From Thermococcus chitonophagus (GTDB lineage Archaea > Methanobacteriota_B > Thermococci > Thermococcales > Thermococcaceae): 64,000 nucleotides of DNA. The number at the start of each line of letters is the position of its first letter. The stretch's first letter is position 1. Under the pieces are notes generated by a model that was given only the letters and a program-made list of their open reading frames with translations, was not told the DNA's origin and made no database searches. A program made the position numbers and the translations under genes. Location: contig NZ_CP015193.1 in assembly GCF_002214605.1 (NCBI RefSeq), positions 1,654,978 to 1,718,977 of the forward strand, written 5' to 3'. Below, piece by piece: positions 14,157 through 21,528 of the stretch.

Positions 14157-14181
14157 TCTTATAATCTTTGGAGGTGAGGAT

Positions 14182-15339
14182 ATGGAATCAAAAACAATAA
14201 TCGAAAAAGCAAGAGAACTCGAGGAATATATAATAAAGATGAGAAGGGAATTTCACATGTATCCTGAACTTAAATACGAAGAAGTGAGAACATCCAAAAT
14301 TATTAGAGAAGAACTGGAAAAACTTGGATATAAAATAATAAGAACAGCAGAAACTGGAGTTATAGGGGTTCTTAAGAAAGGGAATGGAAAAACAGTGGCG
14401 CTAAGAGCTGACATTGATGCCTTGCCAATTCAGGAGGAAAATGACGTTCCATACAAATCGAAAATCCCAGGGAAGATGCACGCCTGTGGTCACGATGCTC
14501 ATACTGCAATGCTCCTAGGGGCAGCGAGAGTTCTGAGGGAAATACCCTTTGATGGAACGATAAAACTCATATTCCAACCGGCTGAAGAAGGAGGACTTGG
14601 AGCAAAGAAGATAGTCGAAGAAGGTCATTTAGATGATGTAGATGCGATCTTCGGAATTCACGTTTGGGCAGACCTCCCAAGTGGGGTAATAGGAATAAGG
14701 CATGGAGCACTTCTGGCTTCAGCCGACGCATTTAAGGTAAGAATAGTCGGTAAGGGAGGACATGGGGCGTACCCACATCAAACAATAGACCCTATAGCTA
14801 TAGCAGTGGAGTTAGTAGATGGATATTATAAGATCCCAATTAGAGAAATAGACCCTATAGAGCCTGTTGTAATTAGCGTTACCAGCATAAAGGCAGGCAC
14901 AACGTTTAACGTTATTCCTGAAGAGGCAGAGATTCTAGGGACTATTAGAACATTTAATGAAAAAGTTAGGGACTTTATAGTAGAAAGAATGGAGAAAATA
15001 ACAAGAGAGTACGCCGATGGTATGAGAGGCAGTGCAGAATTCACTCTAACCATGGAGCATATCCCACCAACAATAAACGATGAGAAACTAGCAAAATTCG
15101 CCAGGGAAGTCCTGTCCCCCTTAGGAGAAATAGTTGAGCCAAAACCTTCCTTAGGAGCTGAAGATTTCGCCTTTTATACCACAAAAGCGCCTGGTCTTTT
15201 TGTATTACTAGGAATTAAAAATGAGAAGAAGGGAATAATCTATCCGCATCACCATCCAAAGTTTGATGTGGACGAAGCTGTGCTATGGAAAGGTACGGCA
15301 ATTTATTCACTACTTGCTATCGAATACCTAAAAAGTTAA
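14182..15339 (+). CDS. M20D metallo-amidohydrolase/carboxypeptidase (CpsA-like)
   Basis: A 385-aa protein of the M20D family, which removes terminal or N-acyl amino acids. Metal-site residues are visible: ACGHDAH (C102, H104), the EE pair in FQPAEEGG (135-136), H in FGIHVW, and HHHPKFDVDE at the C-terminus. The lid-domain region GGHGAYPHQTIDPI is also present. A perfect GGAGGTGAGG ribosome binding site precedes the ATG; the gap to the symporter gene is 25 bp, so they are likely cotranscribed. A paralogue at 59586-60728 shares an almost identical block around the active site. Substrate specificity cannot be read from sequence. Confidence 0.93.
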   Translation: MESKTIIEKARELEEYIIKMRREFHMYPELKYEEVRTSKIIREELEKLGYKIIRTAETGVIGVLKKGNGKTVALRADIDALPIQEENDVPYKSKIPGKMHACGHDAHTAMLLGAARVLREIPFDGTIKLIFQPAEEGGLGAKKIVEEGHLDDVDAIFGIHVWADLPSGVIGIRHGALLASADAFKVRIVGKGGHGAYPHQTIDPIAIAVELVDGYYKIPIREIDPIEPVVISVTSIKAGTTFNVIPEEAEILGTIRTFNEKVRDFIVERMEKITREYADGMRGSAEFTLTMEHIPPTINDEKLAKFAREVLSPLGEIVEPKPSLGAEDFAFYTTKAPGLFVLLGIKNEKKGIIYPHHHPKFDVDEAVLWKGTAIYSLLAIEYLKS

Positions 15340-15893
15340 GGGTTATTTCCTATTTTAATTTTAAAAACCTTATACCACGCTTTTGGACTGCCAATGGCTG
15401 TATTTATTGTGTAATGTTCTATAATATCAGAGCTTCTCACGAATTTTTCAATATGGTACTTTAATCTTTCAAGATTACTTTCGAAAAATCTCAATAGGAC
15501 ATCATACTCTCCCCCAATATAAACTGTAACCTCATAAATCCGGGGATTGTTAACAGCCGTGTTTATAAATTCATTAATTTCCTCCACCCTAACACCTTGC
15601 CTAAACTTAACCAAGACATCTGCATATTGAATATCCGCAGCCTTCAACAGAAGAAGTCCAACAATCTGAAGTAGTCCCTTTTCTTCTAGACGTTTCCTCC
15701 TGCGTCTAACAGTTGTAACTGAAATTCCCAATCTTCGTGCAATTTCACTATCACTAATCTTCCCATTTTCCCGTAAAAACATGTAAATTTTGATATCGGT
15801 CTCATCAAGAATACCCCTGAATATCCTCTTGAGGAGTTCGATCTCCACACTTTCCCTTTCAGACAAATATTCAAACATTTCATTCATATTCAA
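15336..15893 (-). CDS. Lrp/AsnC family transcriptional regulator
   Basis: A 185-aa protein with an N-terminal helical extension (~30 aa), a winged helix-turn-helix (ISDSEIARRLGISVTTVRRRR, ~46-66), then a RAM/AsnC ligand-binding domain with the expected GGEYDVLLRF and FVRSSDIIEHYTINT strands. Such regulators sense amino acids and often regulate themselves and neighbouring transport genes. It is convergent with the symporter-M20 cassette and its stop overlaps the M20 stop. The AT-rich region 15894-16041 would hold its promoter. That it controls the cassette is inference. Confidence 0.92.
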   Translation of the reverse strand: MNMNEMFEYLSERESVEIELLKRIFRGILDETDIKIYMFLRENGKISDSEIARRLGISVTTVRRRRKRLEEKGLLQIVGLLLLKAADIQYADVLVKFRQGVRVEEINEFINTAVNNPRIYEVTVYIGGEYDVLLRFFESNLERLKYHIEKFVRSSDIIEHYTINTAIGSPKAWYKVFKIKIGNNP

Positions 15894-15944
15894 AATACTC
15901 GAATGCTATTTCCTTATAAGGTTTTGTTTTAATATCTGGAAATC

Positions 15945-15992
15945 CGAACTATTTATATATAACATTGTCTATATAGATTATGGGGTATATAT
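15945..15992. promoter_or_regulatory. Divergent promoter region with TATA-like elements
   Basis: Between the Lrp-like gene (minus) and the 65-aa gene (plus) are attatttatatata-type sequences and a small palindromic ctatatag core at about 15970-15977. A further TATA-like ctttatattt lies near 16002-16011, about 30 bp before the plus-strand ATG. Lrp-family proteins often bind such AT-rich divergent regions; no binding site can be proven from the sequence. Confidence 0.4.
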
Positions 15993-16041
15993 TGGAAAGC
16001 TTTATATTTCTATGTGGTATCACTAAGAGTGGTGAATAACC

Positions 16042-16239
16042 ATGAAGAGGGTGAACGTTAGGACTACGTATGGGATAAGGCTCATCAGCAGTGGGCTAGA
16101 GTTGCTCATACAGGGTCTCGGAGAGAAGAAGAAAAAGAAGACCAAGGCTCCGCCAGGAGAGGTTCCAAAGGAGGTAGTAATTGAGTATGAGAAGGCAAAG
16201 CCACTGATAATAACCAACAGGACGATCACTACCTACTAG
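16042..16239 (+). CDS. Small basic protein, function unknown
   Basis: A 65-aa protein. Residues 1-30 are amphipathic (VRTTYGIRLISSGLELLIQG), followed by a lysine run (EKKKKKTK, ~31-38) and a short acidic/aliphatic tail ending in TNRTITTY. No known domain is recognised. A good ribosome binding site (GAGTGGTGAATAACC) and a TATA-like box ~35 bp upstream support expression. The 3' end overlaps the convergent acdA-like gene by 11 bp. It could be a nucleic-acid or ribosome-associated small protein, but nothing proves it. Confidence 0.7.
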   Translation: MKRVNVRTTYGIRLISSGLELLIQGLGEKKKKKTKAPPGEVPKEVVIEYEKAKPLIITNRTITTY

Positions 16240-17545
16240 AGAGCCAGTACAAAGCCTTGGCTGCCCTCTCAGGTGTTGGAAAGTTCTTTATTCCCTCTTT
16301 TTCTAGGATTTTTATGCCTTTCCTCACGAGTTCACCTGCCATGAAGTTCACTATTATCGGCTTGTCGCATTTAGCATCGATTACAGCTCTAGCAATTTCC
16401 TCGCTAGGGATGAAGATCGGCGGAACGCAGATTACGAGGATTGAATCAACGTTCTCATCTTTACATACAACCTCTATCGTCCTCCTGTACCTATCGTAGT
16501 CGGCATCGGCTATTAAGTCGATTGGGTTCTTAACGGAACATTGGGGTGGCAGAAATGTCTTTAGCTCTTCAATGGTCTTATCACTTAGCTTTGCAATTTC
16601 AAGGCCGAGCCTCTCCACCTTATCTGTGGCCAAAACTCCCGGCCCGCCCGAATTCGTAACCACTGCGACTCTCCTTCCAGCTCTTGAGTACATCTCAAAG
16701 GCCTTTGCGGCATCAAACAGCTCCTCCATCTCCTCGACTTCAATTGCTCCAGTTTGCTTAAACACGGCCTTATATATCTCGTACGAACCGGCCAGAGAAC
16801 CAGTGTGACTCTGGGCAGCTCTGGCCCCGCTCTTGCTCTTTCCAGCTTTTAAGATTATTACAGGCTTCTTTGAAGTTGCGTATTTCAATGCCTCCATGAA
16901 CTTCTTCCCATCCTTTACTCCCTCTATGTACAGTGCAATGACCTTCGTGTTGGGGTCGTCGGCGAAGTACCTGAGGAAGTCGCTCTCGTCCAGATCGGAT
17001 GCATTCCCATAGCTAACGAACGCAGAAAAGCCCACTCCCTCCTCGTTGCCCATGGCTAACGCTGCTCCTCCAAAGGCCCCGCTCTGGCTTATTAGGGCTA
17101 GGCCCCCAGGCCTGACACGAACCTCAAACGATCCGAAGAACTTTCCATGAACTCCAAAAATCCCCGCACAATTAGGCCCTATAATCCTAATTCCAGCTTC
17201 CTTTGCAGCTTCCACGAGCTCTTTCTCAAGCTCAACATTCCCAACCTCCGAAAAGCCGGCGGAGATAACAACTGCCCCTTTAGTCAAACCTTTGAGCTCC
17301 CTAATTAACCCAGGAACGAGCTTTGCTGGGATCACTATTATTGAAACGTCAACCCCCTCATCAAGCCTCTCCCTTACTTTGAACTTCCTACCGGCGACCT
17401 CGACTTCCCCTCCCTTTGGATTGACTGGGATTATCTTGCCCTCGAACCCGCCCTCAACTACATTCCTCAGTATCTCCCTCGCTATGCTTCCTTTCCTAAA
17501 CGATCCGAAGATCGCGACGCTCTTTGGATAGAAAAAGTAGTCCAT
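16229..17545 (-). CDS. ADP-forming acyl-CoA/acetyl-CoA synthetase alpha-subunit-like protein
   Basis: A 438-aa protein with an N-terminal CoA-binding Rossmann domain (KSVAIFGSFRKGSIA; IIPVNPKG) and two succinyl-CoA-ligase-like domains. IIGPNCAGIFGVHGKFFGSF and SQSGAFGGAA match the family, and H247 in AQSHTGSLAG is the expected phospho-histidine. ADP-forming ACS enzymes of Thermococcales convert acyl-CoA, ADP and Pi to acid and ATP using an alpha and a separate beta (ATP-grasp) subunit; no beta gene is nearby. Which paralogue this is cannot be decided here. Confidence 0.88.
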   Translation of the reverse strand: MDYFFYPKSVAIFGSFRKGSIAREILRNVVEGGFEGKIIPVNPKGGEVEVAGRKFKVRERLDEGVDVSIIVIPAKLVPGLIRELKGLTKGAVVISAGFSEVGNVELEKELVEAAKEAGIRIIGPNCAGIFGVHGKFFGSFEVRVRPGGLALISQSGAFGGAALAMGNEEGVGFSAFVSYGNASDLDESDFLRYFADDPNTKVIALYIEGVKDGKKFMEALKYATSKKPVIILKAGKSKSGARAAQSHTGSLAGSYEIYKAVFKQTGAIEVEEMEELFDAAKAFEMYSRAGRRVAVVTNSGGPGVLATDKVERLGLEIAKLSDKTIEELKTFLPPQCSVKNPIDLIADADYDRYRRTIEVVCKDENVDSILVICVPPIFIPSEEIARAVIDAKCDKPIIVNFMAGELVRKGIKILEKEGIKNFPTPERAAKALYWLSSR

Positions 17546-17586
17546 TTCACCACCCCAAATTCACTCACATGAAATATTTAAAAGAT

Positions 17587-17885
17587 TTAAAGAAGAGCCA
17601 TTGCTGTCAATAGAAGGACTAGAATTAGAGGACCAGCGAGCAGAACTGCTATTGCCCCCTCATCCGTTGGCTTCTCTGGCCCTATCCTTTGAACGATTTT
17701 GAGTCCAACAGGAAATCACAAGACAAAGCCGATTACCCACTCGGGCCCAGGATAAGCATAGAGTAGCTTATACATAGCGAGTAATACTCCCAGAACTATG
17801 GAAACGAGAGTATTAAGGAGTACGCTAAGGCCCATGCAATGGAGAAAATAAAACCCACGACTATCGATGTTACTACCGCCACCAT
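17587..17885 (-). pseudogene. Decayed small membrane protein gene
   Basis: On the minus strand an ATG at 17885, preceded by an AGGAGTAGTG site, starts a hydrophobic frame (MVAVVTSIVVGFIFSIAWAL). A frameshift is needed near 17815 to continue as TLVSIVLGVLLAMYKLLYAY. An in-frame TGA near 17718 then interrupts before FPVGLKIVQRIGPEKP and a last membrane helix (AVLLAGPLILVLLLTAMALL) ending at TAA 17587-17589. Three membrane segments remain, with one frameshift and one stop. Family unknown. This accounts for most of the 415-bp gap before coaD. Confidence 0.6.
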
Positions 17886-17963
17886 CACTACTCCTGTCAC
17901 TTACCCTATAAATGCTCCTCTAACCCCACAAACCATAATAACCTCCCTACGAAAATTATTGTG

Positions 17964-18458
17964 ATGAAAAAGTTCAAGAAAGTCGTCGTTGGTGGGACGT
18001 TTGACAGGCTACATCTCGGCCACAAGGCCCTATTAAGGAAGGCCTTTGAAGTAGGCGAGATAGTTTACGTTGGGTTAACCTCAGACGAAATGGTTAAAGA
18101 AAAACCATACGCCGAGAAAATCCTCCCCTACGAGAGAAGGCTCAAGGATCTTTTAATGTTTTTTGAAGTTAACGGCTTTAAGAACTACAGGATAATCAAG
18201 ATACACAACGCAATAGGCTTCACGACAAAGATAAAGAGCCTCGAGGCCATTGTCGTAAGTGAGGAGACATATAAAGGGGCCCTTCTCGTGAACAGGGCAA
18301 GGGAGGAACTGGGCCTTAAACCATTGGAGATAGTTGTGATACCTCTAGTCAAGAGCAAACTTGGCGGGAAGATAAGCTCCTCACTGATAAGAGCAGGGCT
18401 TATTGATCCATTTGGCAACCCAATCGGTAAAAAGCAGAGAAAAGAAAAGAGACTCTAG
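17964..18458 (+). CDS. coaD: Phosphopantetheine adenylyltransferase (archaeal PPAT)
   Basis: A 164-aa nucleotidyltransferase of CoA biosynthesis (4'-phosphopantetheine + ATP to dephospho-CoA). Signature GGTFDRLHLGHKALL near the N-terminus contains the HxGH-type ATP site, and KISSSLIR near the C-terminus is the ISSTxxR-like motif. The length fits the archaeal enzyme. Start chosen at ATG 17964; GTG 17961 is directly before it. No clear ribosome binding site beyond GTGATG. Convergent with the MFS gene, stops overlapping by 4 bp. Confidence 0.92.
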   Translation: MKKFKKVVVGGTFDRLHLGHKALLRKAFEVGEIVYVGLTSDEMVKEKPYAEKILPYERRLKDLLMFFEVNGFKNYRIIKIHNAIGFTTKIKSLEAIVVSEETYKGALLVNRAREELGLKPLEIVVIPLVKSKLGGKISSSLIRAGLIDPFGNPIGKKQRKEKRL

Positions 18459-19660
18459 TTTCCTGATAAATGCTTCAGTTCCAGAGGCTCTTTAAGTATG
18501 CCAAGTACCTGAGCTCCCTTAAATGCCAACCCAACTGCAAAGAGCGCTAGAGCAAACATCAACCTTGCCTCCGCTAAACCAATTCTATTAACAGCAAATC
18601 CATAGATCCCATAGAAAAATGCCATTACCAACGCAGAAACCATAGAATATAATGAAATTATAGTAGCCCTCTTTTCGCTAGGTATCCTCGTTTGTAACTC
18701 AATGCCAAAGTTAAATGAAAAGGCGGTGTTAATTATCGTCGCTATAGTCCCAAGTACTACGATGAAGATTGGATTCCTGTAAATCACTGACAACGCCGTG
18801 AGTATGGGAATGCTTACGGGAGCTATTGAATACGCAAATGCACTCCATTTCTCTTTCAGCCTTACGCCAACTAACCTCGGGATAGCTTTGACTAATGCCT
18901 CAACAAGGCCCAAAATACCCAAAGTCCCCATTATCGTTGTTTTAAGATTTTGAGCTAGGATATTACCTAGATAAGGCTCAAAGTATTGTCGAAATTGATT
19001 AATCGACATTGCTACTGTTATTGCCACGACAATTAACCAGAATATGTTTGGCTTCATTAGTTCCTTAAGTGAGTGTAGAACGTGAATATGGTATGCGACC
19101 TTGGGTTTTTTGAACTCATACTCAGGGATACTAATGGCCACTATGATCATCATGATTTCAAGTATCAGTTTTAAAATCAATGGAAGTCTAAAACCATAGT
19201 ATTGAGCTAAAAAGCTTCCAATTACAACCGTTACTGCGGATAAGGGCAGAGTTATAGTCTTTATGTCTTTCATTAGTTTTCTGTACTCTCTCTCCCTACC
19301 CAAGTACTTAAGATTATCATACAACCACGCTTGAAGACTTCCACTGATAAAAGTCACGCTAATTGATGTTATTACTGAATACGCTATTAGCATTGGGAAG
19401 TTCTTTAGGAACAGAAGAATTATAGTCCCCATTGGGAAAAGTGCAAGGCCTATGAGCACACTTTTCTTTCGACTCACTTTGTCTCCGATGACACCCGTTG
19501 GGACCTCAAAGAGGAAGAAACCAATTGTTGAGATAGCAGTTGCTATTCCTATTTGGGCATAAGTTAAACCTTTTGCAAGATAGTAAATAACTATTATTCC
19601 ACCAAGAAAGTTCACATTCATTAGGGCATAAAATAATTTGTATTTCTTTGTTATCTCCAT
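18455..19660 (-). CDS. MFS transporter, putative RiPP exporter
   Basis: A 401-aa protein with 11-12 membrane helices. The MFS loop motif appears as GFFLFEVPTGVIGDKVSRKKSVLIG (after helix 2), with the acidic D and basic RKK of motif A. A strong AGAGGAGGTTT ribosome binding site precedes the ATG. It is the last gene of a minus-strand cluster: radical SAM maturase, 37-aa peptide, then this transporter after 68 bp. Export of the modified peptide or self-immunity is inferred from this context only; drug-efflux MFS proteins look similar. Confidence 0.88.
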   Translation of the reverse strand: MEITKKYKLFYALMNVNFLGGIIVIYYLAKGLTYAQIGIATAISTIGFFLFEVPTGVIGDKVSRKKSVLIGLALFPMGTIILLFLKNFPMLIAYSVITSISVTFISGSLQAWLYDNLKYLGREREYRKLMKDIKTITLPLSAVTVVIGSFLAQYYGFRLPLILKLILEIMMIIVAISIPEYEFKKPKVAYHIHVLHSLKELMKPNIFWLIVVAITVAMSINQFRQYFEPYLGNILAQNLKTTIMGTLGILGLVEALVKAIPRLVGVRLKEKWSAFAYSIAPVSIPILTALSVIYRNPIFIVVLGTIATIINTAFSFNFGIELQTRIPSEKRATIISLYSMVSALVMAFFYGIYGFAVNRIGLAEARLMFALALFAVGLAFKGAQVLGILKEPLELKHLSGN

Positions 19661-19684
19661 TTTTAAACCTCCTCTTTGAGAGAT

Positions 19685-19701
19685 TTAAAAATGTAAAAAA
19701 A
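19685..19701 (-). terminator. T-rich termination signal after the peptide gene
   Basis: On the minus strand the stop of the 37-aa peptide is followed within ~30-45 bp by two T runs (ctatttttttac and cattttt). Archaeal RNA polymerase terminates at T-tracts of this kind. Partial termination here would make the peptide more abundant than the downstream transporter, as is usual in RiPP operons. Inference from sequence only. Confidence 0.4.
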
Positions 19702-19728
19702 TAGATAAAAGATCAAAGATTTTGAACC

Positions 19729-19842
19729 CTACCAGAGACTCCTATCTGGAATTTCTATAATTTTTTCGCAAAGTATGTCTCCTATCGAGTCACATAGGTA
19801 AAGTTTTCTAATCTTTGGGACACACTTTGTCAAGGCCCTCAT
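19729..19842 (-). CDS. Candidate RiPP precursor peptide (37 aa)
   Basis: A short ORF placed exactly between the radical SAM/SPASM gene (42 bp upstream) and the MFS gene (68 bp downstream), all on the minus strand. It begins MRALTKCVPKIRKLYLC and ends EIPDRSLW with the stop at 19729-19731. Features: three cysteines at 7, 17 and 25; a basic N-terminal part (K6, K10, R12, K13) that could act as leader; a central SIGDIL segment (19-24) between C17 and C25; and a terminal tryptophan. The ribosome binding site is very strong (GGGGGGTGAGGAA before ATG), stronger than that of the enzyme gene. A TATA-like ttataaaaa lies ~20 bp upstream. The Cys spacing would suit thioether (sactipeptide/ranthipeptide) or other radical crosslinks; the modification itself is not predictable. 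Confidence 0.75.
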   Translation of the reverse strand: MRALTKCVPKIRKLYLCDSIGDILCEKIIEIPDRSLW

Positions 19843-19884
19843 TTCCTCACCCCCCAAGTTTTTTATAATCGAGGTAAGTAGGAT

Positions 19885-21330
19885 TCAGCGTGTTTTTGAG
19901 AGAGTGCGGGATAAAACAACTTGAGTACGAGATACTCTGCTAATATCTGTTCTCTTTTGAAGATACTCTTCAAACTTGTCACTATACTCATCATAAAGCT
20001 TTGAGTATAACCAGAGTCCAATTTTAAACTTTTCTTTTGCATAATAACATGATAGGGTTTGTGGGATAGTTATCTTGCCTGTGTAGATTATGTTATCATA
20101 ATAGCAGAAATTATGACAATAAAACTTAAGCCAACAGGATTTACACGGTTCATGATTGAATGGCGTATATTTTTGCCCTTCAAATTTTAATAAATCTTTT
20201 AAAGAAAATGAATCTACATTACCAAGTTTAAAATTCTTAAAGGACACAAACCTTTGACATGGGTAAATATCTCCTTCCACATCTATTGCTATGCTACCAA
20301 ATCCTGCACCACAATGTTGAGCTTTAATTTTTCCACTATAAATATCCGTAAGTTGCAGTACAAAATCTCCGAAGAGAATCCTATTCAGCTCCCCAAATGT
20401 CCTTACTTCGTCAATGGCGATTTTTCGGAGCTCTTTTAAATACATATCTACATGTTTCTTACTCATAGCTCCATTAGAGAGTGTAGCAAAGCCTATTGCT
20501 ATTATTGGCGGATTAAACTCCTTTTTTATGTGTTTATAGACTCTATAAGCCTCTTTAACTTGGTCGGGCATGAGAGTGGCTTTTATAGATATTCCCCTAA
20601 ATCTACCAAGCTCTTTAGCCCTTTTTAAAGTGTATTTGATGTTGCTTGCCACAACATCATAAGTTGGGCTACCGTCCGCTAAAGGTCTGTTTTTGTTGTG
20701 TAGTTCTCTATACCCATCGAGGCTTATGTTTATGTCAAAATTATTTTCTAATAGAAAATCAGCAATCTCCGGGGTTAATAGATAACCATTTGTAGTTATT
20801 GTAAAGACAACGTCTTTATTAAGAATATTAGCCCTCCTTTTGGCATATTTAACAACTTCCTTTATTGTCTCGAAATTTAACAAAGGCTCCCCACCAAAAA
20901 ATGTGATTATCGTGACCTTATTGCTTTTTTGAAGTAATAAATCAACACTTTTCTTTGCAATTTCAAAGTTCATGAGTTTTGGTTTATAATTCCCATAAAG
21001 CCCCCTATCCGCATAGCAATAAATACAGGAAAAGTTACATGCCTGAGAAATATTAAGGCTCCCGCCCAGAATGTACAAAGGGAGCTCAATATCATCAGTT
21101 AGCTGAAGTGGGGGCAACTCATTTATATACCGAAAAAGTTCGTTAAGTTTAATTTTTTCTTCTTCAGTTAACTTGTTATTTTTCTCCTCCTTAAGCTTCT
21201 TTAGGATATCATATATTCCCTCATCTATTTCAAGAATATAACCAGACGAATCATGAATGATAAAATATTTTTTAATATTATTAATCTCGGTTCTTAGAGC
21301 TATAATGTCCAAAATTTTAATGGGCTCCAT
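19885..21330 (-). CDS. Radical SAM/SPASM peptide-modifying enzyme
   Basis: A 481-aa protein in three parts. Residues ~1-80 form a small N-terminal domain (FIIHDSSGYILEIDEGIYDI) like those preceding peptide maturases and possibly an RRE-type leader-binding region. The radical SAM domain follows with CNFSCIYC (C98, C102, C105), a GGEPLLN motif (146-152) and SLDGYRELHNKNR (203-215). The SPASM domain has C340 (CGAG), C358 (IYPCQRF), C396, C399, C405, C409 and C428, sufficient for two auxiliary [4Fe-4S] clusters. This is the layout of enzymes that install thioether or C-C crosslinks in ribosomal peptides, or of anaerobic sulfatase maturases; no sulfatase is nearby, but a 37-aa Cys peptide is. AT content is higher than that of flanking genes, which may indicate transfer. 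Confidence 0.92.
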   Translation of the reverse strand: MEPIKILDIIALRTEINNIKKYFIIHDSSGYILEIDEGIYDILKKLKEEKNNKLTEEEKIKLNELFRYINELPPLQLTDDIELPLYILGGSLNISQACNFSCIYCYADRGLYGNYKPKLMNFEIAKKSVDLLLQKSNKVTIITFFGGEPLLNFETIKEVVKYAKRRANILNKDVVFTITTNGYLLTPEIADFLLENNFDINISLDGYRELHNKNRPLADGSPTYDVVASNIKYTLKRAKELGRFRGISIKATLMPDQVKEAYRVYKHIKKEFNPPIIAIGFATLSNGAMSKKHVDMYLKELRKIAIDEVRTFGELNRILFGDFVLQLTDIYSGKIKAQHCGAGFGSIAIDVEGDIYPCQRFVSFKNFKLGNVDSFSLKDLLKFEGQKYTPFNHEPCKSCWLKFYCHNFCYYDNIIYTGKITIPQTLSCYYAKEKFKIGLWLYSKLYDEYSDKFEEYLQKRTDISRVSRTQVVLSRTLSKTR

Positions 21331-21342
21331 AGTTTCATCTAC

Positions 21343-21475
21343 CTACTATCGTTACTCTTGTAATTATGTATTTTTAAGTTTTTTTATATAATTCTTGTCA
21401 TTAGTATAATAATTATCGATGAATTATTAATAGTTCTTTGAGTATAATCTTAGTAATTCAATCATACGATAGTAG
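21343..21475. promoter_or_regulatory. Inverted 10-bp repeats flanking a divergent promoter region
   Basis: CTACTATCGT at 21343-21352 recurs as its reverse complement ACGATAGTAG at 21466-21475, about 113 bp apart. They lie at the two edges of a very AT-rich stretch between the radical SAM gene (minus) and the oxidoreductase gene (plus). The left copy sits 12 bp upstream of the radical SAM start. Two sites of opposite orientation could bind a regulator that loops the region; they could also mark insertion boundaries of the RiPP cassette. Confidence 0.45.
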
Positions 21476-21528
21476 ATGGTAGTAGGAGAATTAAAAAGAC
21501 CTGACAAAATTTAAATCAGGTGATCCCG

